From contig NZ_FOFN01000004.1 in the NCBI RefSeq assembly GCF_900111025.1, positions 124,001 through 188,000 on the forward strand: 64,000 nt of DNA. Direction: 5' to 3'. The stretch's first letter is position 1; each line of letters starts with the position of its first letter. Below, in pieces: positions 1-8,608 of the stretch. The translations under genes and the position numbers were made by a program. The stretch is from Hyunsoonleella jejuensis. Lineage in GTDB: Bacteria > Bacteroidota > Bacteroidia > Flavobacteriales > Flavobacteriaceae. The notes under the pieces were generated by a model. The model saw nothing but the letters and a program-made list of their open reading frames with translations, was not told where the DNA came from and searched no databases.

Positions 1-828
1 ATCATAACGCGTTGTGGCATTAATATCTCCCAAATACGCTTTTTGTGCTTTCATCATCTTATAAACTGTCTCTTTTAAAGATGCCGCAGTATGAACATTA
101 TTTGGAGAGTAAACACTTAATACTATTTTAATATCACCAACTTGAAATTCCTCTACATCTAGATTACCGTACATCATGGGGTTGTCCGTAATATCAAAAT
201 AACGTGATGCAGCGTAACTCGTTGTTATAAGTTTACCATCTTCACTTGTACGGGATGCTAAATTTTGTAACGCTGAAGTACGCACAAAATCAGCAGGAGC
301 AGTAACATCAAGTTTATATTGATTGTTTTTAAGCGTATCAAAATAACCAATAAAACCATGCAAATTTAACACATAGTTCTCTGGCTCTATGTTAGTGCCA
401 GAGGGAGAAAACGGCTGCTCGCCACCAATACCACCTTTTGACTCAATATCGTAAGTGTCGTTAACATAATAGGTAAGCTTGTCTAAGGCTTTTGCGTTTG
501 CAATAGTCCACGTATTTTCATCGGTTTTAGTTACTGGCATTTCGTTACCATTATAATCAATAGCCTTAAAATCCTCAACATACTTTCCAAAATTACTTAC
601 AGCGTATGTACCTTGAACAACTCTGGGCAATCTGTAGGTAACCGTTTCAACAGTAAATCGACCTGGGTTTATAGTAACTGGCGCCTTATCGTCCTCAACT
701 TTAGACAAATCTATGTGAGAATCTATCGGCAAATTAACTGCCAAATCGTTTGCATTATTCTTTCCTGCTCCGCAGCTAAAAAGCATTAAACCTAAACAAG
801 CCGATACTGCAAAAACTCTAATATTCAT
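1..828 (-). CDS. M61-family peptidase lipoprotein, N-terminal part only (runs off window)
   Basis: The first 276 codons of a gene whose 3' part lies before position 1. The N-terminus is a lipoprotein signal (hydrophobic stretch ending LFSC, Cys19), so the protein is probably anchored in the outer membrane or periplasm. The following beta-rich segment, with VETVTYRLPRVVQGTY near residues 60-75 and a LHGFIGYFD stretch, resembles the N-terminal domain of M61 (glycyl aminopeptidase) enzymes as found in Bacteroidota. The HExxH zinc site and any PDZ domain expected further on are outside the window, so catalytic competence cannot be judged. The gene is divergent from the glycosyltransferase at 970. 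A TATTTTTG motif on the minus strand at 858-865 could be its -7 box. Confidence 0.7.
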   Translation of the reverse strand, partial: MNIRVFAVSACLGLMLFSCGAGKNNANDLAVNLPIDSHIDLSKVEDDKAPVTINPGRFTVETVTYRLPRVVQGTYAVSNFGKYVEDFKAIDYNGNEMPVTKTDENTWTIANAKALDKLTYYVNDTYDIESKGGIGGEQPFSPSGTNIEPENYVLNLHGFIGYFDTLKNNQYKLDVTAPADFVRTSALQNLASRTSEDGKLITTSYAASRYFDITDNPMMYGNLDVEEFQVGDIKIVLSVYSPNNVHTAASLKETVYKMMKAQKAYLGDINATTRYD

Positions 829-969
829 TCTTTATTTTTTTAAATTTTTCATGACTTCAAAAATAAGAGGATACAAGCGCTTGTTTTCATAAGGTTATGT
901 TAAAAGATACTACATACACTCAACAGCGGGTCTTTAGTGTTTTTTATTTGCTTTGAGTATATTCGCCCA

Positions 970-1977
970 ATGGAACAGCCTTTGGTTAGCATACTAACAC
1001 CATTTAAAAACACAGAGCGATTTTTAGATGAATGTTTGGGCTCTATTTTACAACAAACCTATACACATTGGGAATTGCTCATTATAGATGACCATTCTTC
1101 CGATGGAAGTTATAATTTGGTTGAAAATTTTGCAAAAAACGACTCTAGAATTAAATTGCTAAGCAATGATGGCCGCGGTATTATTGATGCGCTTAGACTT
1201 GCTTACAAGCAAAGTTCCGGCCAATTGATTACCAGGATGGACAGTGACGATATAATGCTACCAAATAAGCTGGAGATTTTGGTAAATAGCTTAAAAGGTT
1301 ATGGAAAAAAACACGTAGCTGTTGGGTTAGTGGAATATTTTAATGCTAACGGTGTTGGCGCTGGCTATAAAAGTTATGAGCTGTGGTTGAACAAATTGAC
1401 GAAAACTGGTGATAATTACAATGAAATTTATAAGGAATGTGTGATTCCTTCACCTTGTTGGATGATTTATAGAGAAGATTTAGATACTTGTGGTGCTTTT
1501 AACTCCAATGTATATCCCGAAGATTATGATTTAACATTTAGGTTTTACAAACATGGTTTTAAATGTATTCCTTGCGATAAGATTATTCACAAATGGCGGG
1601 ATTACAGCACCAGAACATCACGTACGCACGAACACTATGCACAAAACCACTTTACCACACTAAAAGTGCAACATTTTTTGGATATTGATTACAACAGCTC
1701 TAAAACTCTAGTAATTTGGGGTGCTGGCACAAAAGGAAAACTTATGGCGAACCTGTTTTTAGAACGCCATATTCCCTTTAAATGGATTTGCGATAACCCT
1801 AACAAAATTGGAAAAGATATTTACGGAAAACAACTATTGAATTTTGATGCACTTGCAACGATTAGCAACCCGCAAAGCTTAATAACCGTTGCTAATAAAC
1901 AAGCACAAAAAGAAATTAGGGTTTATTTAGATAATTTAAATTTAAAGCCCTTTAAAGACTATATTTTCTTTTGTTAA
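970..1977 (+). CDS. Family 2 glycosyltransferase with extra C-terminal domain
   Basis: A 335-residue cytosolic glycosyltransferase. The GT-A fold is shown by the N-terminal VSILTPFKNTERFL, IIDDHSSDGSYN and the RMDSDD metal-binding motif near residue 90, followed by the PEDYDL acceptor-side motif. After about residue 240 a second segment starts with VIWGAGTKGKLM and CDNPNKIGK. It resembles a small Rossmann-like unit sometimes attached to sugar-transfer enzymes. No membrane segment is seen. The ATG at 970 is preferred over the upstream GTG/ATG-like start at 937, because the GT2 core begins only a few residues after it and the extra residues are not conserved in character. Donor and acceptor are unknown. 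No polysaccharide cluster surrounds it. Confidence 0.8.
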   Translation: MEQPLVSILTPFKNTERFLDECLGSILQQTYTHWELLIIDDHSSDGSYNLVENFAKNDSRIKLLSNDGRGIIDALRLAYKQSSGQLITRMDSDDIMLPNKLEILVNSLKGYGKKHVAVGLVEYFNANGVGAGYKSYELWLNKLTKTGDNYNEIYKECVIPSPCWMIYREDLDTCGAFNSNVYPEDYDLTFRFYKHGFKCIPCDKIIHKWRDYSTRTSRTHEHYAQNHFTTLKVQHFLDIDYNSSKTLVIWGAGTKGKLMANLFLERHIPFKWICDNPNKIGKDIYGKQLLNFDALATISNPQSLITVANKQAQKEIRVYLDNLNLKPFKDYIFFC

Positions 1978-2005
1978 GTTATTACTAGGAATAAAAAAAA
2001 TTACG

Positions 2006-2013
2006 TAGGTTTG
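2006..2013 (+). promoter_or_regulatory. Probable -7 promoter box (TAGGTTTG)
   Basis: Matches the Bacteroidota -7 consensus TAnnTTTG and lies 17 bases before the ATG of the BatA-like gene at 2031. No TTG is found at the ideal distance upstream, so only half of the consensus is present. Confidence 0.45.
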
Positions 2014-2030
2014 ATAAACTAAAAACATAA

Positions 2031-3956
2031 ATGCAGTTTAAATATCCTGAACTTCTTTACGCTTTATTTTTACTGGTAATTCCCATAATTGTTCATTTAT
2101 TTCAGCTTCGTAAATTTAAAAAAGTGCCTTTTACCAATGTGGCTTTTTTAAAAAATGTAGCTATACAAACACGTAAAAGTTCACAGCTAAAAAAATGGTT
2201 AACATTAATTACAAGATTACTGCTTTTTGCTGCTATTATTTTTGCATTTACTCAACCCTATTTCTCAAAAAATAATACGCTTAACAAAAAGACAGAGACC
2301 GTTATTTTCTTAGATAATTCATTTAGCATGCAAGCTAAAGGAGAAAAAGGTGTACTACTAAAACGCGCTTTACAGGATATTATAGCAAATACACCTGAAA
2401 ATGAGAATATCTCTATTCTTACCAATTCACAAACTTTTAAGAACACCACGTTAAGTGCTATAAAAAATAGTATGTTGCAGCTTGATTATGCTTCAAATAG
2501 TATGTTGTACAAAACGGCTTTGCTTAAAAGTAAAAATCTTTTCAGTAAAGAGGCAAACACTCTAAAAAATTTAATTTATATCTCTGATTTTCAACAGAAA
2601 AAAGACCTTTTTAATCCAGAAAATGATTCTGCCGTAAACTATTATGCTGTAAAATTAAATCCGGTCAGCACGCAGAACACTGCTATAGATTCAGCATATA
2701 TTTCAAACTCAAATCCTACAAAATTAGAACTATCAGTAGTATTAAAAAATAGTGGAAACCCGATTGAAAACCTGCCCGTTTCACTTTTAAACAACAACAA
2801 TCTTATAGCAAAAACCTCAACAAAGATTGAAGATAAGGCAACAGTTAGCTTTGATTTGCCTGCAAATGAGATTATAAACGGAACGCTAACAATTAACGAT
2901 ACCCATTTGCAGTTTGACAATACACTATACTTTAATATAAATGCCAGTGATAAAATAAACGTTTTGGCTATAAGTAGCGTTGACACGGATTTTTTAAAAC
3001 GTATTTATACCAATGATGAGTTTCAATTTAGTAGTTATACACTAAACACCTTAGACTATAATCGCATTAACGACCAAGATTTAATTATACTCAACGAGTT
3101 AGAGACTATCCCAAATGCGTTAAGTACAGTTTTAAAATCATTTACATCTAATGGTGGTACTGTTTTGATAATACCTTCTAATAATACCATTATTACTTCG
3201 TACAATACGCTACTGTCCAATTACAGATTAGGTTTTCAGGCAAAAATTTCTAACGAAAAACGAGTTACAACAATAAATTATAGCCATCCGCTGTACAACA
3301 ATGGCGTTTTTGAAAAGCGTATCACCAATTTTCAGTATCCAAAAGTAAATTCATTTTTTAATTTAAGTTCCAAAGCATTTACTTCTATTCTTTCTTTTGA
3401 AGATAACAAACCTTTTTTAACAGGTAATGCAAACTTGTATCTTTTTACCGCAGCACTAAGCAGTACAAATTCAAATTTTAAAAGTTCACCGTTAATTGTG
3501 CCAACACTTTATAATATTGCGAAAAACAGCTATAAAGTGCCCAATTTGTACTATAACATTGGGGCTTCCAATAGCTTTGAAGTTAAGACTAACTTACAAC
3601 AAGATGGCGTGTTAACCTTAAAACATGAACGCGAAAACATTATACCAAAACAGCAGGTTTTTAATAATAAAGTGATTGTAACTACCGGTGATATTCCCGT
3701 TAATGCCGGCATCTTTAATGTGATGAACGGTGAAACTCCAATAAAAAACGTGAGTTACAATTTTAATAGAGATGAGAGCGATTTAACTTACCAGAATCTA
3801 GATAATTTAACTGGAATAACAGTAAGTAATTCTGTGGCTGAGTTGTTCAGCACATTAAAAAGTGAGGGCAAAGTTAATGCCTTGTGGAAATGGTTTGTTA
3901 TTTTTGCATTAATTCTGTTGCTAACGGAAATGCTCATCTTAAAATATTTTAAATGA
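2031..3956 (+). CDS. BatA-like membrane protein with von Willebrand factor A-type region
   Basis: A 641-residue inner-membrane protein. It opens with the double-transmembrane BatA N-terminal domain (MQFKYPELLYALFLLVIPIIVHLFQLRKF, then a second helix near residues 58-78). A VWA-like segment follows with VIFLDNSFSM near residues 90-100, a partial MIDAS-type motif. The large middle part is predicted to be periplasmic, and one helix at the extreme C-terminus (ALWKWFVIFALILLL) returns it to the membrane. Family members are common in Bacteroidota and their precise role is not established. Here it overlaps the next gene (3953) by four bases in an ATGA arrangement, so the two are translationally coupled. 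Confidence 0.8.
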   Translation: MQFKYPELLYALFLLVIPIIVHLFQLRKFKKVPFTNVAFLKNVAIQTRKSSQLKKWLTLITRLLLFAAIIFAFTQPYFSKNNTLNKKTETVIFLDNSFSMQAKGEKGVLLKRALQDIIANTPENENISILTNSQTFKNTTLSAIKNSMLQLDYASNSMLYKTALLKSKNLFSKEANTLKNLIYISDFQQKKDLFNPENDSAVNYYAVKLNPVSTQNTAIDSAYISNSNPTKLELSVVLKNSGNPIENLPVSLLNNNNLIAKTSTKIEDKATVSFDLPANEIINGTLTINDTHLQFDNTLYFNINASDKINVLAISSVDTDFLKRIYTNDEFQFSSYTLNTLDYNRINDQDLIILNELETIPNALSTVLKSFTSNGGTVLIIPSNNTIITSYNTLLSNYRLGFQAKISNEKRVTTINYSHPLYNNGVFEKRITNFQYPKVNSFFNLSSKAFTSILSFEDNKPFLTGNANLYLFTAALSSTNSNFKSSPLIVPTLYNIAKNSYKVPNLYYNIGASNSFEVKTNLQQDGVLTLKHERENIIPKQQVFNNKVIVTTGDIPVNAGIFNVMNGETPIKNVSYNFNRDESDLTYQNLDNLTGITVSNSVAELFSTLKSEGKVNALWKWFVIFALILLLTEMLILKYFK

Positions 3957-5206
3957 ACATACTTATAAAATCTGCTACAATTCTTGATTCTAAAAGTGAT
4001 TTTCATAACACTACCCAAGATATTTTAGTTGAAGGCGGATTAATTACCAAAATTGGTTCCAACCTTAAAAACCCTAAAAAACACAAAGAAGTTTCATTCG
4101 ACAATCTACATATTTCCTCGGGCTGGTTTGATAGCAGTGTCGCCTTTGGAGAACCAGGGTTTGAAGAGCGTGAAACCATAGATAATGGTATTAAAACCGC
4201 AGCCTTATCTGGTTTTACTTCTGTAGCTTTAAACCCTAATACCCATCCAATAATCGATACGAGTTCCGATGTGTCTTTCGTAAAATCAAAAGCTTCAAAC
4301 AAGGCGGTTAAGGTATTACCTATTGGAGCGCTTACCAAAGGAAGTGAAAGTACCGATCTAGCAGAATTGTTTGATATGAAAAACGCTGGAGCTGTTGCAT
4401 TTTATGACTATAAGAAACCTTTATCAAACCCCAATCTCTTAAAAATTGCACTGCAATATGCCAGTAACTTTAACGGGCTAGTGTGTTCTTTTCCTCAAGA
4501 AAACAAGATTTCTGGAAACGGTGTAATGAACGAAAACGTTACCAGCACATCCTTGGGCTTAAAAGGCAACCCCGCTTTAGCGGAAGAACTGCAGGTAGCC
4601 AGAGATTTATTTTTATTGGAATACACAGGCGGTAAGTTGCATATACCTACTATTTCAACGGCTAAAAGTGTTGCTTTAATTCGCGAGGCCAAAGCTAAAA
4701 AACTAGATGTAAGTTGTAGTGTAGCTATCCATAACCTTTACTTTACAGACGAACGTTTGACAGACTTTGATACTGATTTTAAGGTAAAACCACCTTTACG
4801 CACACAAGATGATATTGATGCTTTAGTTGAAGGTGTTAAAGATGGTACTATCGATATGGTAACAAGCGATCATAACCCATTAGATATTGAGTTGAAAAAG
4901 GTAGAGTTTGACCATGCAGCTTATGGTACTATTGGTTTAGAAAGCGCATTTGGTGCTTTACAACAAAAATTCACCTTGAAGAAAACCATTGACATCCTTA
5001 CAAAAGGAAAACAACGGTTTGGGATATTAGAAACATCGATAGCAATTGGGGAGAAAATTAATGCCACGCTTTTTAACCCGAATTCAAAATATACATTTAC
5101 AGAAGAGCACATATATTCTAAATCAAAAAATGCCATTTTTAAAAATCAAACCTTAAAAGGAAATGTTTATGGCATTATAGCAAACAATACTGTAGTTTTA
5201 AAATAA
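3953..5206 (+). CDS. Dihydroorotase-like amidohydrolase lacking canonical metal ligands
   Basis: A 417-residue protein that aligns by eye with class I dihydroorotases (pyrimidine synthesis, carbamoyl-aspartate to dihydroorotate) over its full length: NPNT near residue 98, LKGNPALAEE, GGKLHIP, PPLRT, TSDHNPLD. Key catalytic residues are missing. The usual DxHxHxREPG motif reads DSSVAFGEPG (residues 60-69), so both zinc-binding His and the substrate-binding Arg are replaced, and the His of HVCHIST is Thr233. The Asp-His of TSDHNP is kept. Related flavobacterial proteins annotated as dihydroorotase have the same look (from memory). It may be a non-catalytic partner, as known for aspartate transcarbamoylase-associated PyrC' proteins, or have another activity. 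No symbol is given for that reason. Confidence 0.75.
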   Translation: MNILIKSATILDSKSDFHNTTQDILVEGGLITKIGSNLKNPKKHKEVSFDNLHISSGWFDSSVAFGEPGFEERETIDNGIKTAALSGFTSVALNPNTHPIIDTSSDVSFVKSKASNKAVKVLPIGALTKGSESTDLAELFDMKNAGAVAFYDYKKPLSNPNLLKIALQYASNFNGLVCSFPQENKISGNGVMNENVTSTSLGLKGNPALAEELQVARDLFLLEYTGGKLHIPTISTAKSVALIREAKAKKLDVSCSVAIHNLYFTDERLTDFDTDFKVKPPLRTQDDIDALVEGVKDGTIDMVTSDHNPLDIELKKVEFDHAAYGTIGLESAFGALQQKFTLKKTIDILTKGKQRFGILETSIAIGEKINATLFNPNSKYTFTEEHIYSKSKNAIFKNQTLKGNVYGIIANNTVVLK

Positions 5207-5207
5207 G

Positions 5208-5537
5208 ATGACACAACAAGATATTCAAGAAGGTAAAGGTTTATCCATTGTGAGTTATTTGGGTATTATAGGCATCATTATTGCCTATTTTATGAACAAT
5301 GATAAGAAGAATCCATTTATAAGCTTCAACGTTAGACAATCGTTAGGCTTATGGATTATGTTCCATTTATTTGCATTTGTAGCGAGTTCTTTTGACAGCT
5401 GGATGATTACTTCATCATTTTATCTGTGTTTTACTATACTCGTTGTATATGCCTTGATAAATGTAGTTAGTGGAAAAACCCAATCTGTGCCTTTAGTAGG
5501 CGACTTTTTTCAAAGAATTTTTTCAAACGTAGGTTAA
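5208..5537 (+). CDS. Small integral membrane protein (DUF4870/Tic20-like appearance)
   Basis: A 109-residue protein starting one base after the previous stop, so co-transcribed. It has about three hydrophobic helices (YLGIIGIIIAYFM, LGLWIMFHLFAFVAS, FYLCFTILVVYALINVVSG) and the NPFISFNVRQSLGL segment between the first two. That segment resembles the NExxxFHxRQ motif of small Tic20/DUF4870-type membrane proteins. The family has no established biochemical role in Bacteroidota. Confidence 0.6.
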   Translation: MTQQDIQEGKGLSIVSYLGIIGIIIAYFMNNDKKNPFISFNVRQSLGLWIMFHLFAFVASSFDSWMITSSFYLCFTILVVYALINVVSGKTQSVPLVGDFFQRIFSNVG

Positions 5538-5542
5538 TCAAT

Positions 5543-6199
5543 ATGCTAAATACATCCTTATCTCTTGATTTTGTTGTAAAACCTTCTACTTTAAAAACGA
5601 ATGCTCCTTTGATCATCATGTTACATGGCTATGGCAGTGATGAAAACGATTTATTTTCTTTTGCGAGCGAACTTCCTGAAGAGTTATTAATTATTTCTGC
5701 TAGAGCACCTTACAGTATGCAACCCTTCGGAAACGCATGGTATGCTATTAATTTTGATGCTGAAAAAGGTAAATGGAATGATAACGAGCAAGCACAATCG
5801 TCAGTAGAGTTAATTGCTAAATTTATTGACGAAGTTTCCAATGTTTATGCCATTAATAAAAATAGTGTCACGCTTTTAGGCTTTAGCCAAGGAAGTATTT
5901 TAAGTTATGCCGTAGCCTTAACCTATCCTGAAAAAGTTAAAAATATTGTAGCACTTAGCGGTTATGTAAATAAAGATATATTACCAGAAAATTTAGATGA
6001 TAAAGATTATTCGCATTTAGATTTTTATTGCTCTCATGGAAGTGTAGATCAGGTAATCCCGCCTGATTGGGCAAGAGAAACCCAGCCTTTTTTAAACTCA
6101 CTAAACATAAAAAACACCTATTCTGAATTTCCTGTAGGCCACGGTGTAGCACCACAAAACTTTTATGAGTTTAAAGAATGGCTGAACAACCGTATATAA
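5543..6199 (+). CDS. Phospholipase/carboxylesterase-type alpha/beta hydrolase
   Basis: A 218-residue cytosolic serine hydrolase of the YpfH/carboxylesterase family. Visible features are the oxyanion-loop LHGYGSDENDL near residue 28, the nucleophile elbow GFSQGS (Ser about residue 116), the acid in HGSVDQVIPPD and the catalytic His in PVGHGVAPQ near the C-terminus. Length is normal for the family. It follows the small membrane protein by five bases and is the last gene before a strong terminator. The substrate is not predictable; relatives hydrolyse short acyl esters. Confidence 0.85.
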   Translation: MLNTSLSLDFVVKPSTLKTNAPLIIMLHGYGSDENDLFSFASELPEELLIISARAPYSMQPFGNAWYAINFDAEKGKWNDNEQAQSSVELIAKFIDEVSNVYAINKNSVTLLGFSQGSILSYAVALTYPEKVKNIVALSGYVNKDILPENLDDKDYSHLDFYCSHGSVDQVIPPDWARETQPFLNSLNIKNTYSEFPVGHGVAPQNFYEFKEWLNNRI

Positions 6200-6231
6200 A
6201 AAAAGGTTTAGCATATGCTAAACCTTTTTTT
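6198..6231. terminator. Bidirectional intrinsic terminator
   Basis: A near-perfect palindrome (AAAAAGGTTTAGCAT paired with ATGCTAAACCTTTTT) flanked by A and T runs. It sits between the convergent esterase gene (+) and response-regulator gene (-) and can serve both. Confidence 0.85.
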
Positions 6232-6249
6232 AATTTATGCATGCAGTAA

Positions 6250-6954
6250 TTAACTATTCACCACCAATCTAAATCCTTCGCCGTGAATATTTAATATCTC
6301 TACTTTTTCATCAGGTTTTAAATATTTACGCAATTTGGCAATATATACATCCATACTTCTAGATGTAAAGTAATTATCGTCTCTCCAAATTTTAGTTAAG
6401 GCCAATTCACGAGGCATCAAATCGTTTTCGTGTAATGCCAGCAAACGCAATAACTCATTTTCCTTTGGAGATAATTTAACTGGTTCTCCTCCATCGAAAC
6501 GTAAAAAACGTAGTTTTGAGTTTAAGTGAAAACGACCTATTTCAAATTCAAATTGCTTACTGTCCGCAATCGTTTCAGTAGCTTTACGTTGCATAATTGC
6601 CTTAATTTTCATGAGAAGTACCTCACTATCAAAAGGCTTATTCAAATAATCGTCTGCACCAACTTTATATCCCTTAAGTACGTCTTCTTTCATAGCCTTA
6701 GCAGTTAAGAATACAATAGGAACATCTGTATTTTTTTCGCGAATTTCTTTCGCTAAAGTAAACCCATCTTTATAAGGCATCATCACGTCTAAAATACATA
6801 AATCGTAATCGTCTTTTTTAAATTTTTCAAAACCTTCCATACCATTTTTGGCATGTACTACATCATAATCGTTCATCATTAAATAATCCCTAAGTACCGT
6901 CCCAAAATTTGGGTCATCTTCAACTAATAAAATTTTCTTGTTTTGTTCTTCCAT
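6250..6954 (-). CDS. rprY: OmpR-family response regulator (RprY-like)
   Basis: A 234-residue DNA-binding response regulator. The receiver domain (residues about 6-120) has the acidic pair ED, the phospho-acceptor Asp in LCILDVMMPYKDG, the Thr/Ser-containing FLTAK and the Lys in NKPFD. A winged-helix output domain occupies residues 135-232 (LSPKENELLRLL, SRSMDVYIAKLRKYL, ILNIHGEGFRLV). It begins five bases after the histidine kinase stop, so the two genes form a cognate pair. RprXY homologues are widespread in Bacteroidota. The symbol rests on similarity of pair and architecture, not on known targets. Confidence 0.85.
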   Translation of the reverse strand: MEEQNKKILLVEDDPNFGTVLRDYLMMNDYDVVHAKNGMEGFEKFKKDDYDLCILDVMMPYKDGFTLAKEIREKNTDVPIVFLTAKAMKEDVLKGYKVGADDYLNKPFDSEVLLMKIKAIMQRKATETIADSKQFEFEIGRFHLNSKLRFLRFDGGEPVKLSPKENELLRLLALHENDLMPRELALTKIWRDDNYFTSRSMDVYIAKLRKYLKPDEKVEILNIHGEGFRLVVNS

Positions 6955-6959
6955 AATTT

Positions 6960-8531
6960 TTATGATATTAAGGGAAGTCTTACTGTAAAAGTACTTCCTT
7001 TACCTTTTTCACTTTCTACTGACACGAAGCCCTGGTGGTCATCAACAATACGCTTTACATAAGCCAAACCTAAACCATGGCCTTTAACGTTGTGTATATC
7101 TCCTGTATGTTCTCTATAAAATTTTTCGAAAACACGTTTGGCAGCCGCTTTACTCATACCGCTACCTTGATCTTTAATTTTTAATAAAACATTAGTACCC
7201 ACATTTTCAGTATACACATCTATTTTTGGAGCTTCTGGTGAGTACTTTATAGCATTATCCAGAATATTTACAATTACATTTGTAAAATGCGTATCATTAG
7301 CTAAAACAGAGGTTTGTTCCGCTTCTAAATGTGTTTTAATGTAACCCTTTCTGTCCTCAACAATCAATTCCACATGGGTTACAGCATCTTCTACTAAGTC
7401 GTGCAAATCTACCCTGTCCTTACTAATATTTAATTCATTCTTTTCTAGTTTAGATATTCTTAATACGTTTTCAACCTGTGCATGCATGCGCTTATTCTCT
7501 TCTCTTATCATTCTAAGATAACGTAATACTTTATCTCTATCGTCAATAATTTTAGGATTTTTAATAGCATCTAAAGCTAAATTAATGGTAGCTATAGGTG
7601 TTTTAAACTCATGGGTCATATTATTAATAAAATCCGTTTTTATTTGCGAAATCTTCCGTTGTTTTATTAATTGGAACAAGGCACTAGAATATGCAATGAT
7701 TATAATAGACGTAAATACGATTGATAATAAAACCATTCCTAATATTGTAGAAAAGATAAACTTATTATCTCCTGGAAAATTAACCAACAACTTATAATTA
7801 CTCTGATTGTTTTCATCATAAAAAATTGGAATACTATACGTTGATGTCTCGGTTTTTTCAAAACCATCACTATACACCTTAGTAGCTAGGTCCCTACTAT
7901 AAATAGCAAACTCAAAATCTATTTCTATTCCGTTTTGTTGTAGTTTTGAAAACAATAAATCTGCAACTTCGTCTTTTGAAACCCTTTTGTGAACAGGTAT
8001 TGTCTTTGCATAAGCTTTAAAATTCTTATTAAAAGAATTTCGTTCAGCTTCTTTTAAAACACCACTATTCACAATTTTTAAAATAGGTGATTTATTAACG
8101 TCTTTATCTGAAAAACCAGATCCATCAATAACCTGCATCTCAGAATTACTAATAATACGTGTAATATCAATACTATCTAAACCAATGTCAAAGAGCGATG
8201 AAGATAACTTATAGTTTTCTTCTAAAACATCACTTTTATAAATAAGCATGTCTTTTGTGCTATTGTTTCTTTGATAAATAAATAATTGAGAAACAGCAGC
8301 AGAATCTTTTTTCTTTTCACTATCTAACTCCTGAAAACGCTCAAAATAATTATCAAGTTCGTTTTGTTCAATCGCATTAGAAACATAACTTAGAGCACTT
8401 TTTACATTGAATTTAAAACGTGCTTTTTCATTTTCGTAAGCATCATTAATGAAATATGCTTGAACAAAAATTATTCCTACAAGCGATAGACTCATTAAAA
8501 CAATCGATAGAACGAATACTTTTTTGCTCAT
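6960..8531 (-). CDS. rprX: Sensor histidine kinase (RprX-like)
   Basis: A 523-residue membrane sensor kinase. It has a transmembrane helix at residues 8-30, a periplasmic sensor region of about 230 residues, a second helix around residues 260-282, a dimerisation/phospho-acceptor segment MTHEFKTPIATI (His about 306) and a HATPase_c domain with N box NILDNAIKYSP, G1 DQGSGM, F box FEKFYR and G2 GHGLGLAYVK. It is directly upstream of its response regulator. The promoter region carries several TTAAC repeats (separate entry). The signal sensed is unknown. Confidence 0.85.
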   Translation of the reverse strand: MSKKVFVLSIVLMSLSLVGIIFVQAYFINDAYENEKARFKFNVKSALSYVSNAIEQNELDNYFERFQELDSEKKKDSAAVSQLFIYQRNNSTKDMLIYKSDVLEENYKLSSSLFDIGLDSIDITRIISNSEMQVIDGSGFSDKDVNKSPILKIVNSGVLKEAERNSFNKNFKAYAKTIPVHKRVSKDEVADLLFSKLQQNGIEIDFEFAIYSRDLATKVYSDGFEKTETSTYSIPIFYDENNQSNYKLLVNFPGDNKFIFSTILGMVLLSIVFTSIIIIAYSSALFQLIKQRKISQIKTDFINNMTHEFKTPIATINLALDAIKNPKIIDDRDKVLRYLRMIREENKRMHAQVENVLRISKLEKNELNISKDRVDLHDLVEDAVTHVELIVEDRKGYIKTHLEAEQTSVLANDTHFTNVIVNILDNAIKYSPEAPKIDVYTENVGTNVLLKIKDQGSGMSKAAAKRVFEKFYREHTGDIHNVKGHGLGLAYVKRIVDDHQGFVSVESEKGKGSTFTVRLPLIS

Positions 8532-8535
8532 TACC

Positions 8536-8601
8536 CAAAATTAACATTTTAACATTTAGCCAACTTATCATTTAACCTTACATTAACAAAAATGTTAAAA
8601 T
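8536..8601 (-). promoter_or_regulatory. TTAAC repeat array and possible promoter upstream of the kinase gene
   Basis: The region upstream of the kinase ATG (8531) contains TTAAC at 8541, 8549, 8572 and 8583 and an inverted copy (GTTAA) at 8594. Several copies are 11 bases apart, as expected for direct-repeat binding of an OmpR-family regulator. A 12-base perfect inverted repeat pairs 8546-8557 with 8590-8601. A minus-strand TAATTTTG box at 8536-8543, with TTG 17 bases upstream, overlaps the array. It would put transcription start almost on the ATG, giving a nearly leaderless message. Autoregulation by the RprY-like regulator is an inference. Confidence 0.45.
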
Positions 8602-8608
8602 TAAAGTA

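Noticed and set aside
2258-2986. Minus-strand frames inside the BatA-like gene
   Set aside because: They are hydrophobic antisense readings of a gene with clear domain content; no start signals or family likeness.
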